Positions 9,231 to 21,561 of a stretch of DNA of 64,000 nucleotides are shown here, one piece after another. The position numbers and the translations under genes were made by a program. Each line of letters begins with the position of its first letter. Within the stretch, counting starts at the first letter, position 1. Below the pieces are notes generated by a model that made no database searches, had not been told where the DNA came from, and saw only the letters and a list, made by a program, of their open reading frames with translations. The stretch comes from Demequina sediminis (GTDB taxonomy: Bacteria; Actinomycetota; Actinomycetes; Actinomycetales; Demequinaceae): positions 186,001-250,000 of the forward strand of contig NZ_AP027736.1 in the NCBI RefSeq assembly GCF_030296675.1, read 5' to 3'.

Positions 9231-9928
9231 TCACTCTCCTTCGAGTGGTGGGTCCAGGCCGGGGTCGCTGGAGGGGGTGGGCGCCAGCCGGAGGGTCTGG
9301 CGCACGAGGTCGGCGAGCACGTCGTCGCCCACCTCGGGTCGCGTGCGCATCAGGCCCAGCAGGCCGTGAAGCAACATCGCGAACGTCTCCCGCACGTGGC
9401 GGATCTCGATGCGGTGGCGAGCCGCGTACGCGGGAATGGTCGTGGCCTCGAGGACCGCGAGGAGCGCATCGACGGAGGCGTCGACATAGCGGACGTACAG
9501 TCCGGCGTCGTCGACGCGCGGGACCGGGGAGCGGACGATGCCCTGGCGGGGTCCGCTCCCGGCTCGACGTCGCGACCGGGCAGGTGGCGGTGGAACAGCG
9601 CGATGTAGTCGCGCACGGCGCCGTCGATGTCGCCGGGTGTGCGGGCCGCATCCCATGCGCGCAGGTCATCGGCGAAGTCGGAGACACATGCGTCGAGCAC
9701 CATCTCGACCAGTTCGGGGGTGGATCCCGCGTAGTGGTACACCAGGCCTCGCGTGACGCCCACCGCGTCGGCGATGTGCTGGAACGTGGTCGCGTGGACT
9801 CCCTGCGTGGCGAACAGGCGGCGCGCTGCCGAGACGATCTCCTCGCGGCGCACCTGGGGCGCCTTGACGGTGCGCCCGGTGCGCCCTGCGCGCCCGGTGC
9901 GCCCTGCGCGGGAACGGCCCTGGTCCAT
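9231..9928 (-). pseudogene. TetR-family transcriptional regulator, frameshifted
   Basis: The N-terminal DNA-binding domain is clear (REEIVSAARRLFATQGVHAT, then TFQHIADAVGVTRGLVYHY). The ligand-binding part runs to about base 9548 and then continues in another frame (GIVRSPVPRVDDAGLYVRYV ... LVRQTLRLAPTPSSDPGLD). One missing C in a C4 run explains the break and yields about 233 residues. I chose ATG 9928 because a perfect operator-like palindrome lies just upstream. An Ala/Gly/Arg-rich stretch with repeated RTGRAGRTGRT precedes the domain. It probably autoregulates and controls the co-transcribed membrane protein. Confidence 0.85.
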
Positions 9929-9947
9929 GCGACCACCACTGCGCGCT

Positions 9948-9964
9948 ATTGACAATCTGTCAAT
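9948..9964 (-). promoter_or_regulatory. TetR operator palindrome overlapping a consensus -35
   Basis: Perfect ATTGACA-atc-TGTCAAT palindrome 20 bp before the TetR start. The minus-strand TTGACA inside it is a perfect -35 hexamer, with a possible -10 (AGTGGT) 17 bases on and 6 bases before the ATG. Repressor binding would block the promoter, a standard autoregulatory layout. Confidence 0.65.
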
Positions 9965-10046
9965 GCGGGGGACGGGCGGCTCGTTGTGCCGTGCCTTTCC
10001 GTGACGCCCGCCCCCGCCCGCGTCTCCGCCGCCCGTCCCGTCGGAG

Positions 10047-10117
10047 GTCACACATCTGGCGCCGGGTGCGCGCGGATTCCCGTCTGGAGCGCGAGGACCG
10101 GTCGTCAGATGTGTGAC
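10047..10117. repeat. 71-bp GTCACAC/GTGTGAC palindromic intergenic element, copy B
   Basis: Perfect 12-bp arms (GTCACACATCTG / CAGATGTGTGAC) enclosing TGGCGCCGGGTG; same 71-bp length as copies A and C. It lies between the divergent TetR promoter and the ilvB leader. Confidence 0.75.
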
Positions 10118-10241
10118 CTGCGCAAGGGCGGGCCGCGTGGCACCGGTGCCGACGCCCGCCTACTGCGTCTTAGAATGCAAGACGGTGAACCAAGATGTGA
10201 GATTGTGCGACCGCGGGGCGACACCGCCCCCACCCCGGGCG

Positions 10242-10247
10242 TAGAGT
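10242..10247 (+). promoter_or_regulatory. -10 hexamer of the ilvB leader transcript
   Basis: TAGAGT is followed by 6 bases and the ATG of the leader peptide, so the leader is probably translated from a leaderless mRNA. A weak -35 (GCGACA) lies 18 bases upstream. Confidence 0.55.
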
Positions 10248-10253
10248 CTCACC

Positions 10254-10304
10254 ATGCAGACGATCCTCGTACGAGTTATCGGGCGCGCGGACAGCCACCC
10301 CTAA
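10254..10304 (+). CDS. ilvB leader peptide (attenuator)
   Basis: A 16-residue open frame, MQTILVRVIGRADSHP, ahead of ilvB. Five of its first nine residues are Ile, Leu or Val, the products of the operon. A terminator-like hairpin with a U-rich tail follows 24 bases after the stop, and ilvB starts 50 bases after that. This is the arrangement of transcription attenuation: ribosome stalling at Ile/Leu/Val codons when charged tRNA is scarce would prevent the terminator. The call rests on position, composition and the hairpin. Confidence 0.7.
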   Translation: MQTILVRVIGRADSHP

Positions 10305-10327
10305 CCCACGCATCGTCCGCGCGCAGA

Positions 10328-10359
10328 CCCCGAAGGCCACCTCGGCCCAGGGGTTTCTT
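10328..10359 (+). terminator. ilvB attenuator terminator
   Basis: Outer stem CCCC/GGGG and inner stem GGCC/GGCC, followed immediately by TTTCTT, between the leader peptide and ilvB. Confidence 0.55.
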
Positions 10360-10409
10360 CATGCGAGGCGGACGCGAGGCCCGCCTCCCACCCACCACCA
10401 GGAGAGAAG

Positions 10410-12278
10410 ATGGCACAGGTCCAGGCCAAGCCGGGCGCACCAGCGTCCCGCTCCCGCCAGGCGTCGAGCACTCCCTCGCTCGCGCACCCCACGCCGCAGT
10501 CGAACCCGGATCCCGCGCTCAACGGCGTCGAGATGACGGGGGCACAGGCGATCATCCGCGCGCTGGAGAACGCCGGCGTCACGGACGTCTTCGGTCTTCC
10601 CGGCGGGGCGATCCTGCCCACGTACGACCCCCTGATGGACTCGACGCGGCTGCGCCACATCCTCGTGCGCCACGAGCAGGGCGCGGGCCACGCGGCACAG
10701 GGCTACGCGCACGCGACCGGCAAGGTCGGCGTGTGCATCGCGACCTCGGGGCCCGGCGCGACCAACCTCGTGACCCCGATCGCCGACGCGAACATGGACT
10801 CGATCCCCATGGTGGCCATCACCGGCCAGGTGGGTGCGGCAATGATCGGCACGGACGCCTTCCAGGAGGCGGACATCGTGGGCATCACGGCCCCCATCAC
10901 CAAGCACAACGTGCTGGTGACCGATGCCGCTGACATCCCGCGCGCGATCGCGGAGGCCTTCTACATCGCGAGCCACGGCCGCCCCGGCCCGGTGCTCGTC
11001 GACATCGCCAAGTCCGCGCAGCAGGCCACCGCCGCGTTCCAGTGGCCCGGCCGCATCGAGCTGCCCGGCTTCAACGCGGGCGCCCGCCCGCACAGCAAGA
11101 CGGTGCAGGAGGCCGCGCGCCTGCTCGCGACCGCCCGCCGGCCCGTGCTCTATGTGGGTGGCGGCGTGATCCGCTCCGGCGCGAGCGCAGGGCTGCGCAA
11201 GCTCACGGACCTCTCCGGTGCGGCGGTGGTCACGACGCTCATGGCCCGCGGCGCGCTGCCCGACAGCCACCCGCAGCACCTGGGCATGCCGGGCATGCAC
11301 GGCACCGTGGCGGCCGTCGCGGCGCTGCAGAAGGCGGACCTGGTGGTCTCGCTCGGCGCGCGCTTCGATGACCGCGTCACCGGCGCCCTCGACAGCTTCG
11401 CGCCGCACGCGACCATCGTGCACGCGGACATCGACCCCGCCGAGATCGGCAAGAACCGTGCGGTGGACGTGCCGATCGTCGGCGACCTCAAGGAGGTCTT
11501 CGAGGCGCTGGTGCCCGCACTCGCGCAGGAGCATGAGCGCCACGGCAAGCCGGACCTCGAGGCCTGGTGGGCGCAGCTCGACGACTGGCGCTCGACGTAC
11601 GCGCTGGGCTACACGCCCACGCACGACGGACTGTCGAGCCCGCAGCACGTGATCCAGCGCCTGGGTGAGCTCAACGACCCGGAGAGCACCATCTACACGT
11701 CCGGCGTGGGCCAGCACCAGATGTGGGCGAGCCAGTTCATCAAGTACGAGCGCCCCAACACCTGGATCAACTCGGGCGGCCTCGGCACCATGGGCTTCTC
11801 GGTCCCCGCCGCGATGGGCGCCCAGGTGGGCCAGCCCGACCAGACGGTGTGGGCGATCGACGGCGACGGCTGCTTCCAGATGACCAACCAGGAACTTGTC
11901 ACGTGCGCGATCAATGAGATCCCCATCAAGGTCGCGATCATCAACAACTCGAGCCTGGGCATGGTGCGCCAGTGGCAGACCCTGTTCTACGAGGGCCGCT
12001 ACTCGAACACGGACCTGCACACGGGTCACGGCACGCGCCGCGTCCCCGACTTCGTGAAGCTCGCCGAGGCGATGGGCTGCGTGGGCCTGCGCTGCGAGTC
12101 CGATGCCGACGTCGACGCGGTGATCAAGCGCGCCAACGAGATCGACGACCAGCCCGTGGTGGTGGACTTCACCGTGTCGCGCGACGCGATGGTGTGGCCC
12201 ATGGTCGCGTCGGGCAAGAGCAATGACGAGATCCAGTACGCGCGTGGCATCGCCCCCGCGTGGGACCGGGAGGACTGA
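10410..12278 (+). CDS. ilvB: Acetolactate synthase large subunit
   Basis: Thiamine-diphosphate enzyme that condenses two pyruvates, or pyruvate with 2-oxobutyrate, in the first shared step of Val/Leu/Ile synthesis. 622 residues. The catalytic glutamate lies in [18 protein letters not shown] near residue 88. The ThDP/Mg motif [19 protein letters not shown] is near residue 485 and ends with the conserved NN of [16 protein letters not shown]. Shine-Dalgarno AGGAGAGAAG. A Pro/Ala/Ser-rich stretch of about 35 residues precedes the domain, as in other actinobacteria. ilvN follows 3 bases after the stop. Confidence 0.97.
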   Translation: MAQVQAKPGAPASRSRQASSTPSLAHPTPQSNPDPALNGVEMTGAQAIIRALENAGVTDVFGLPGGAILPTYDPLMDSTRLRHILVRHEQGAGHAAQGYAHATGKVGVCIATSGPGATNLVTPIADANMDSIPMVAITGQVGAAMIGTDAFQEADIVGITAPITKHNVLVTDAADIPRAIAEAFYIASHGRPGPVLVDIAKSAQQATAAFQWPGRIELPGFNAGARPHSKTVQEAARLLATARRPVLYVGGGVIRSGASAGLRKLTDLSGAAVVTTLMARGALPDSHPQHLGMPGMHGTVAAVAALQKADLVVSLGARFDDRVTGALDSFAPHATIVHADIDPAEIGKNRAVDVPIVGDLKEVFEALVPALAQEHERHGKPDLEAWWAQLDDWRSTYALGYTPTHDGLSSPQHVIQRLGELNDPESTIYTSGVGQHQMWASQFIKYERPNTWINSGGLGTMGFSVPAAMGAQVGQPDQTVWAIDGDGCFQMTNQELVTCAINEIPIKVAIINNSSLGMVRQWQTLFYEGRYSNTDLHTGHGTRRVPDFVKLAEAMGCVGLRCESDADVDAVIKRANEIDDQPVVVDFTVSRDAMVWPMVASGKSNDEIQYARGIAPAWDRED

Positions 12279-12281
12279 CCC

Positions 12282-14975
<2,694 letters not shown>

Positions 14976-15001
14976 GACCCATCCCCTCTAGGACGCCCTG
15001 T

Positions 15002-15048
15002 GAGGTGCTGAGTGCGCGAATCCGCCGATTCTGAGCACTCAGCACCTC
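15002..15048. repeat. Perfect 14-bp inverted repeat between leuB and ilvE
   Basis: GAGGTGCTGAGTGC / GCACTCAGCACCTC, with a second nested stem GAATC/GATTC in the loop. It could terminate the ilvBNC-leuB transcript. The arms resemble the ACTCAG/CTGAGT elements near 18135. Confidence 0.6.
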
Positions 15049-15088
15049 GCAGGACTCACCCCATGCCAAGACCAAGGAAGGCCCAGAA

Positions 15089-16198
15089 GTGACTGACACC
15101 ATCGCATCGTCCACCGGCGAGGCCTTCCGCGTCGTCCGCAATCCCCACGCGGCCACGGACGCCGAGCGCGCGGAGAAGCTACGCGACCTCGCCTTCGGGC
15201 TGCAGTTCACCGACCACATGGCGCGCGTGACGTGGACCGCCGACGAGGGCTGGCACGACCGCCGCATCGAGCCCTACGGCCCCATTCCGATGGACCCCGC
15301 CGCCTCCGTGCTGCACTACGCGCAGGAGGTCTTCGAGGGCCTGAAGGCGTACCGGTGGGCCGACGGCAGCATCCGGCTGTTCCGTCCGCACGCGAACGCC
15401 GAGCGCCTCCAGCGCTCCGCATGGCGCATGGCGCTGCCGGAGCTGAGCGTCGACGACTTCATGGCCTCGATCCGCGCGCTCGTCGAGCTCGAGCACGCGT
15501 GGGTGCCCGACGCCCCCGAGACGTCGCTCTACCTGCGCCCCTTCCTCATCGGCACCGACGTGTTCCTCGGACTGCGCGCGCCCAAGCGCGTCGACTACCT
15601 GCTCATCGCATCCCCCTCGGGGCCGTACTTCCCCGGCGGCATCAAGCCCGTGTCGATCTGGGTCGAGCGCGACTATCACCGCGCGGGCCCGGGTGGCACC
15701 GGCGCGGCCAAGTGCGGCGGCAACTACGCCGCGTCGCTGCGCCCGCAGATGGCCGCGTACGAGCGCGGCTTCGACCAGGTGCTGTACCTCGACGCCGCGA
15801 CGGGATCCGTGCTCGAGGAGCTGGGCGGCATGAACGTGTTCGCCGTCCGCGCGGACGGCACGGTGCTCACCCCGATCATCAACGGCAACATCCTCGAGGG
15901 AGTGACCCGTTCGAGCGTCATCAGGCTGCTCGAGGACCAGGACCTCAAGGTGGTCGAGCGAGACATCACGCTCGCGGAGCTGCGTCAGGGGATCGAGGAC
16001 GGCGAGATCACCGAGGTGTTCGCGTGCGGCACCGCGGCGATCGTCACCCCGGTCGGGCGCATGGCCTCGACAGACTTCGACGTGACGGTCGGCGACGGCC
16101 AGCCGGGCCCCGTGACGGCCGCGGTGCGCGAGCGCCTCACCGCGATCCAGTACGGCCGCGCCGAGGATCCCTACGGCTGGATGCACCGGGTTCTCTGA
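15089..16198 (+). CDS. ilvE: Branched-chain amino acid aminotransferase
   Basis: Class IV PLP transaminase that makes Val, Leu and Ile from the 2-oxo acids with glutamate. 369 residues. The N-terminus MARVTWTADEGWHDRRIEPY and EVFEGLKAYRWADGSIRLFR are typical. The PLP lysine lies in AAKCGGNYAASL near residue 208, and VFACGTAAIVTPVGR is the phosphate-binding end. GTG start with AAGGAAGG about 10 bases upstream. A second, similar gene lies at 45.3 kb. Confidence 0.95.
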   Translation: MTDTIASSTGEAFRVVRNPHAATDAERAEKLRDLAFGLQFTDHMARVTWTADEGWHDRRIEPYGPIPMDPAASVLHYAQEVFEGLKAYRWADGSIRLFRPHANAERLQRSAWRMALPELSVDDFMASIRALVELEHAWVPDAPETSLYLRPFLIGTDVFLGLRAPKRVDYLLIASPSGPYFPGGIKPVSIWVERDYHRAGPGGTGAAKCGGNYAASLRPQMAAYERGFDQVLYLDAATGSVLEELGGMNVFAVRADGTVLTPIINGNILEGVTRSSVIRLLEDQDLKVVERDITLAELRQGIEDGEITEVFACGTAAIVTPVGRMASTDFDVTVGDGQPGPVTAAVRERLTAIQYGRAEDPYGWMHRVL

Positions 16199-16237
16199 CG
16201 CGTCGACGGCCCGGCCTGGCCCGGCGCGTCGCACGCC

Positions 16238-16269
16238 TACGCATGCGTAACCTACGGGCGCGTAGGTTA
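16238..16269 (+). promoter_or_regulatory. Overlapping palindromes at the acyl-CoA synthetase promoter
   Basis: TACGCATGCGTA overlaps TAACCTACG-GGCG-CGTAGGTTA. The right end overlaps a -10 (TAAGAT, 16268-16273) that sits 5 bases before the ATG of the downstream gene. A repressor bound here would cover the promoter. A fatty-acid or acyl-CoA responsive regulator is likely from context but not shown. Confidence 0.6.
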
Positions 16270-16278
16270 AGATTGAGC

Positions 16279-18225
16279 ATGACCCAGAACCACATGGCAG
16301 CACCGGGGCTCGCCAGCATCGACCCCGCGATGAACCTCACCGCGATGCTCGACTCTCGCGTCGCGGCGAACCCCAGCGGTCCCTTCGCCGAGGTGAAGGA
16401 CGATGCCGGGGCATGGGTCCCCGTGTCGCTCGCCGAGTTCAGGGATCGGGTGCGCGCCGTGGCGAAGGGCCTCATCGCGTCCGGCGTGGCCGCGGGCGAC
16501 CGTGTGGGCATCATGGGCGACACCCGCATCGAGTGGTCCGTGATGGACTTCGCGGTGCTCGCCGCCGGGGGCATCGTCGTGCCCATCTACCCGTCGTCGT
16601 CGGCGAAGCAGTGCGCGTGGATCGTCGAGGACGCGGGGCTGTCCCTGGTCGCGGCGGAGACCGAGGACCTGCGCGCCATGCTCGCGGGCCTCGACAAGGC
16701 TCCCCGGGTGGTCGCGCTCACCGCCGAAGGCCTCGACGCGCTCGCCGCCTCCGGTGACGGCGTCTCCGACGCCGACCTCGACGCCCGCACCGCGGACGTG
16801 GTGCTCACCGACCTCGCGACCATCATCTACACCTCGGGCACCACGGGCCGGCCCAAGGGCGCGATGCTCACCCACCGCAACCTGGTCGAGCACGCGAAGA
16901 ACGTCGAGCTCGACTCCGAGTTCGGCGCGTTCGTGCAGGGCGACACGAGGGTGCTGCTCTTCCTTCCCCTCGCGCATGTCTTCGCGCGCTACGCGATGGT
17001 GCTCGCGCTGTCCTCGGGCGCCGTGATTGGCTACACCCCGAACCATAAGACGCTCGCCGCCGACCTCGCGAGCTTCCGGCCCACGTGGATGCCGCTGGTC
17101 CCGCGCGTGCTCGAGACGATCTACAACCGCGCGGACGCCGCCCAGACCGGCCTCAAGAAGCGGATCTTCCGCTGGTCGGCCAAGGTCGCGCGCGAGTCTT
17201 CGATGGCGCTCGAGACCGGCGGACCGTCGCTCGGGCTGAAGGTGCGCTTCCGGATTGCCGACGCGCTGGTGCTCAAGAAGATCCGCGCGCTCATGGGTGG
17301 GCAGCTGGGCTACGTGCTCGCGGGCGGAGCCAAGCTCAACGCGAGCATCGGCCACTTCTTCCGCGGACTGGGCGTCACCGTGATGCAGGGCTACGGACTC
17401 ACGGAGACCACCGCAGCGCACATGGGAACCCCCAGCACCGGCCAGGTCATGGGCACCGTCGGCCACCCGCTCGCGGGCTGCGAGGTGAAGCTCGACGAGG
17501 ACGGCGAGATCCTGGTCAGGGGCGTCAACCTGTTCTCGGGCTACTGGAACGCACCCGAGGAGACCGCTCAGGTGATGCGCGGCGACTGGTTCGCGACGGG
17601 CGACCTGGGAGAGATCCACGACGGCAACCTCACCATCACGGGTCGCAAGAAGGAGATCCTGGTGCTGTCCTCGGGCAAGAACATCCAGCCCGCGATCCTC
17701 GAGGACTCGATCCGCTCGCACCCCGCGATTCAGGACTCCGTGGTGATCGGCGACGGCCGCCACTTCGTGTCCGCCGTCGTGACGCTCGACCCGGTGCTGT
17801 TGCCCAGCTGGCTCGCCGCTCACGACCTGCCCGAGATGGACGTCGCGACCGCCTCGACACACGAGCGCGTGCGCGAGCTCATCAGCCGCGCGATCGCCAC
17901 GGCCAACGATCACGTCTCGCGCGCCGAGGCCATCCGCGAGTTCCGCATCCTTCCCCGCGAGTTCACCGAGGCCCGCGAGGAGATCACGGCCTCGCTCAAG
18001 ATTCGCCGGGCCGTGGTCATGGAGAACTTCAAGGACCTCATCGAGTCGATCTACTCGCAGCAGAAGTCCTCGCCCCCGGCGGCCACGCCTAACCCCACCC
18101 GCGCCCCACCGAGCCCCGCCCCCGGCCACCGTTCGGGACACTCAGTACTCCTCCGTCGCGAGTCTCGCGGGCTGCGGGACACTGAGTACTCCCCGCGCGC
18201 GGCGACCCCGCCTGCGTCATGCTGA
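16279..18225 (+). CDS. Long-chain acyl-CoA synthetase (AMP-dependent)
   Basis: Activates fatty acids to acyl-CoA through an acyl-adenylate. 648 residues. The AMP-binding motif IIYTSGTTGRPKGAMLTHRN is near residue 185, then YGLTETTAAH near 375, GDWFATGDLGEI near 435 and the hinge GRKKEILVLSSGKNI near 455. ATG chosen because MTQNHMAAPGL precedes the domain and the promoter palindrome lies just upstream. The last ~40 residues, after SIYSQQKSS, are Pro/Arg-rich and are encoded by a duplicated non-coding-looking element, so the true end may be nearer residue 605. Confidence 0.93.
   Translation: MTQNHMAAPGLASIDPAMNLTAMLDSRVAANPSGPFAEVKDDAGAWVPVSLAEFRDRVRAVAKGLIASGVAAGDRVGIMGDTRIEWSVMDFAVLAAGGIVVPIYPSSSAKQCAWIVEDAGLSLVAAETEDLRAMLAGLDKAPRVVALTAEGLDALAASGDGVSDADLDARTADVVLTDLATIIYTSGTTGRPKGAMLTHRNLVEHAKNVELDSEFGAFVQGDTRVLLFLPLAHVFARYAMVLALSSGAVIGYTPNHKTLAADLASFRPTWMPLVPRVLETIYNRADAAQTGLKKRIFRWSAKVARESSMALETGGPSLGLKVRFRIADALVLKKIRALMGGQLGYVLAGGAKLNASIGHFFRGLGVTVMQGYGLTETTAAHMGTPSTGQVMGTVGHPLAGCEVKLDEDGEILVRGVNLFSGYWNAPEETAQVMRGDWFATGDLGEIHDGNLTITGRKKEILVLSSGKNIQPAILEDSIRSHPAIQDSVVIGDGRHFVSAVVTLDPVLLPSWLAAHDLPEMDVATASTHERVRELISRAIATANDHVSRAEAIREFRILPREFTEAREEITASLKIRRAVVMENFKDLIESIYSQQKSSPPAATPNPTRAPPSPAPGHRSGHSVLLRRESRGLRDTEYSPRAATPPASC
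18135..18192. repeat. Duplicated GGGACACT(C/G)AGTACTCC element
   Basis: Two 17-bp copies with one mismatch, starting 41 bases apart, each around the palindrome AGTACT. They lie in the extreme 3' end of the acyl-CoA synthetase frame and look like intergenic repeat material read through as coding sequence. Confidence 0.55.
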
Positions 18226-18229
18226 ACTC

Positions 18230-18673
18230 ATGCCCGCCTCCGACTTCACGCTGACCAGCCCCGACATCCCCGACGGCACCCGCATCCCGGACACCTTCGC
18301 GGGGCAGGACGGCGCGCTCGCGCCCCGCATGAGCGTCGAGGGGGTGCCCGAGGGGTCCGTCGAGCTCGCGCTCGTGTGCCACGACCCCGACGCCCCGCTC
18401 CCGCACGGCTTCACCCACTGGACGCTGTACGGACTGCCGCCCATCGAGGGCGAGATCGCGGTCGCGCTGGGAAGGTCCGGGCCCCAGGACGACTCCGGCG
18501 TCGGCTACGTGGGCGCCTTCCCTCCGCCCGGCCACGGCGTGCATCGCTACTACTTCTGGGTCTACGCGCTCTCCCGCCCGGTCGAGGGCGAGCCCACCCG
18601 CGCGGAGTTCCTCGCGCGCTACGCGGATGCCGTGATCGGGCAGGCGCGCACCGTGGGCACCTTCTCGCGATAG
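18230..18673 (+). CDS. YbhB/YbcL-type PEBP family protein
   Basis: 147-residue phosphatidylethanolamine-binding-like protein. Typical blocks are FTLTSPDIPDGTRIPDTFAG, ELALVCHDPDAPLPHGFTHW and GVHRYYFWVYAL. No signal peptide. Its role is unknown; eukaryotic relatives bind phospholipid or kinases, bacterial ones have no agreed substrate. It starts 4 bases after the preceding gene and may also have its own promoter (CATGCT, 6 bases before the ATG). Confidence 0.9.
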   Translation: MPASDFTLTSPDIPDGTRIPDTFAGQDGALAPRMSVEGVPEGSVELALVCHDPDAPLPHGFTHWTLYGLPPIEGEIAVALGRSGPQDDSGVGYVGAFPPPGHGVHRYYFWVYALSRPVEGEPTRAEFLARYADAVIGQARTVGTFSR

Positions 18674-18680
18674 GCCCGGG

Positions 18681-19630
18681 ATGAGGGACGATGCCCGCTA
18701 CAGGGCCGCGGAGGCGGCCGTCTGGGAGCGGCATGAACTCCCGAGTCCGACCGAGCACTGGGTCGACCACCCCCGCGGGCGCATCCGGGTGCTCGCGCGC
18801 GGGGAGGGCCGCCCGGTGCTGTTCATCCACGGTAGTCCCACCGCGGGAGCCTCGCTCGTGCCGCTCGCGGGAGCGCTCGCGAGCGGTCCGCTGTCCGGGC
18901 TGCGGGTGCTGGTGGTCGACCGCCCCGGCTGCGGGCTCAGCGACCCCCTCGACCCGCCGCCGGCCACCTCGGGGAGCTCTTCGACGCCACCACCGCGGCC
19001 CTCGCCGCGGTCATCGAGGCCCACTCCGCCGGCCCCGCGGATGTCGTCGGCAGCTCCGCCGGGGGAGCGGCGGCCCTGACGCTCGCGGCACGTCGCCCCG
19101 AGCTCGTGCGCACGCTCGTCCTCGAAGGCGCGCCGCTCCTCGCCGGCGCCCGGCTGCCCGCCCCACTGCGGGCATCGTCCCTGCGACCGGTGGCACGCGC
19201 GGTCACTCGCCGCCGCGTGACGGAGGCCGATCTCCGCCGCTCCTTTCGCGCCATGGGCCACGCGCGGCTGCTCTCGCGCGGCGGGCTCGCCGGGCCGGAT
19301 CTCGCGTGGCGCGTCGCCGTCGCGCGCCACACGGACACGTATGCGCACGAGCTCGCGCTCATCCGCCTCGCCGCGTCCTGGCGCGGTCTGCGGGCGGGCT
19401 GGGCGCCGGGTCGCGAGACGCTCGAGGAAGTGCGTGCGCCCTCGCTGTGGCTCGTGGGCGACCGCGATCCGTTCTCCTCTCCCGCGAGGGTGCGCGCGTG
19501 GGCGGCGCACGCACCCGGCTCGACCGTGCGCATCCTCCCTGGTCAGGGCCATCAGCCCTGGATGGACGATGCCGTGGGTCACGCGCGCGCGATCGTGCGG
19601 TGGTGGAGAGGCCCGAGGATGCGGCCGTGA
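18681..19630 (+). pseudogene. Alpha/beta hydrolase, frameshifted
   Basis: The first part reads VLFIHGSPTAGASLVPLAGA (oxyanion HGS) and VLVVDRPGCGLSDPLD, then loses frame near 18953. In the next frame come the nucleophile elbow VVGSSAGGAAAL, then SLWLVGDRDPFSSPARVRAW (acid) and ILPGQGHQPWMDDAV (histidine), so all three catalytic residues survive. One extra C in the CCC run at 18953 rejoins the halves into about 316 residues. The lesion is probably a sequencing error. The substrate is unknown. Confidence 0.85.
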
Positions 19631-19703
19631 CCCTTCACGTTGTCGGACCTCGGGCGTAGCCTGACGGAGGCGCTACGTCCCCGGTGGCGCCGGGGGAGTA
19701 TTC

Positions 19704-20678
19704 ATGACGGACCTGGCAATCGAGACCGAGGGTCTCGCGAAGATCTACGGCAAGCAGCGGGCGGTCGACGGGATCGATCTCGCGATCGCTCGCGGAGGTG
19801 TGCACGGCTTTCTGGGGCCCAACGGCGCAGGCAAAACCACGGCGATTCGCATGCTCGCCACGCTCATCCGGCCGGACGAGGGTCGCGCTCGCGTGTTGGG
19901 CTACGACGTCGAGAGGCAGGCCGATGAGGTGCGCTCGCGTGTGAGCCTCACGGGGCAGTTCGCGTCGGTTGACGAGGACCTCACGGGCAAGGAGAACCTG
20001 CGGCTCATCGCGCGCCTGTACGGGTATCGCGGCGCGGCGGGCGCGGGCCGCGCGGATCAGTTGCTCGAGGCGTTCGGGTTGGCCGATGCTGCGGACCGGC
20101 AGGTCAAGAAGTACAGCGGAGGCATGCGCAGGCGCATCGACATTGCTGCGTCGCTGGTGGTGAGTCCCGAGTTGCTGTTCCTCGACGAGCCCACCACGGG
20201 ACTCGACCCGCGTGCGCGCAATGAGGTGTGGGACATCATTCGTGCGCTGGTCGCGCACGGCACCACCGTGATGCTCACCACGCAGTACCTCGACGAGGCC
20301 GACCAACTCGCGGACCGCATCTCCGTGATCGACCAGGGGCGGATCATCGCGGAGGGCACCTCGAGCGAACTCAAGGCCTCCGTGGGGTCCGGCACCCTGC
20401 ACGTGCGCGTCATGCACCGCGATGAGCGCGACGCGGCGCGCGCGATCCTGGTGCGCGAGCTCGGGGTCGACTTCGACACCACGCACGATCCGCAGGCGCT
20501 CGTGGCCGGGCTCGAGGACCGTTCGGGCGTGACGCGCGCGCTCACCGCACTCGAGGACGCGCGCATCGGGCTCGCACAGTTCTCGCTCGGGCAGCCCACT
20601 CTCGACGAGGTCTTCCTCGCGCTGACGGGCCATCATGCCGAGTCGGACGACACACCCGCAGAGGAGGAGGCGGCATGA
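19704..20678 (+). CDS. ABC transporter ATP-binding protein, DrrA family
   Basis: 324 residues. Walker [18 protein letters not shown] near residue 37, signature [17 protein letters not shown] near 137, Walker [17 protein letters not shown] near 158, then the H-loop region [19 protein letters not shown]. The C-terminal region with [13 protein letters not shown] is characteristic of the daunorubicin-resistance (DrrA) exporter group. It energises the permease encoded directly downstream, with which it overlaps by 4 bases. The exported substrate is unknown. Confidence 0.93.
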   Translation: MTDLAIETEGLAKIYGKQRAVDGIDLAIARGGVHGFLGPNGAGKTTAIRMLATLIRPDEGRARVLGYDVERQADEVRSRVSLTGQFASVDEDLTGKENLRLIARLYGYRGAAGAGRADQLLEAFGLADAADRQVKKYSGGMRRRIDIAASLVVSPELLFLDEPTTGLDPRARNEVWDIIRALVAHGTTVMLTTQYLDEADQLADRISVIDQGRIIAEGTSSELKASVGSGTLHVRVMHRDERDAARAILVRELGVDFDTTHDPQALVAGLEDRSGVTRALTALEDARIGLAQFSLGQPTLDEVFLALTGHHAESDDTPAEEEAA

Positions 20679-21534
20679 GCACTCAGACCGCTTCGCAGAC
20701 CGCGCCTCAGGGGAGGCGCCCGCTCCCAAGGTCGAGGCCATCGCCTCGGCTCTCACGGGGGCGACTCGCCCGGCGCGACCCTCCGCCGTGTCGACCTCCG
20801 TCACCTTCGGGTGGCGCGCACTGCTCAAGATCAAGCACGTGCCCGAGCAGCTCTTCGACGTCACGGTGTTCCCGATCATCATGACGCTCCTTTTCACGTA
20901 CCTGTTCGGTGGCGCGATCGCGGGCTCGGTCGAGGAGTACATCGCCTACATCGCACCGGGCGTCCTGGTCCAGTCGGTGCTGTTCATCACGATGTACACG
21001 GGCACGACGCTGCGCACCGACATCGACAAGGGCGTCTTCGACCGCTTCCGGTCGCTGCCCATCTGGAGGCCGTCCGCGCTGGTCGGAATGCTGTTGGGAG
21101 ACGCCGTGCGGTTCACCGTCGCGTCGATCGTCACCGCGATCGTGTGTCTCGCGATCGGATGGCGTCCCGCCGGCGGTGTCGCTGGCGTGGTCGCGGGCGT
21201 CGCCTTGCTGCTCGTGTTCGCGTTCTCGCTCGGGTGGATCTGGACCTTCCTCTCGATGCTGCTGCGCACCCCGGGCTCGATCATGGGCGTCGCGAGTTTT
21301 GTGCTCATGCCGCTGCTGTTCGGATCGAACATCTTCGTGGACCCCTCCACGATGCCCGGCTGGCTGCAGGCGTGGGTCAACGTCAACCCCGTGTCCGACC
21401 TGGTCACCGCGGTGCGCGGCTTCATGAACGGCACCGAGGTAGGCGCGGAGCTCGTCACCACGCTCGTGTGGGCGGCGGGACTCGTGGCCGTGTTCGGCTC
21501 GCTCACGATGTGGAAGTACCGCGACCCGCGGTAG
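20675..21534 (+). pseudogene. ABC-2 type permease, DrrB family, frameshifted near its start
   Basis: Membrane partner of the preceding ATPase. About six membrane segments, with VFPIIMTLLFTYLFGGAIAG, YIAYIAPGVLVQSVLFITMY, KGVFDRFRSLPIWRPSALVG and FVLMPLLFGSNIFVDPSTMP, all typical of ABC-2 permeases. The coupled ATG (overlapping the ATPase stop) reads [12 protein letters not shown] and then leaves the main frame; one extra G in the G4 run at 20710 continues into GEAPAPKVEAIASAL. The gene is likely intact in the organism. Confidence 0.88.
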
Positions 21535-21561
21535 GTCCGGGCGGGCGGTCCGGCGCCGCGG

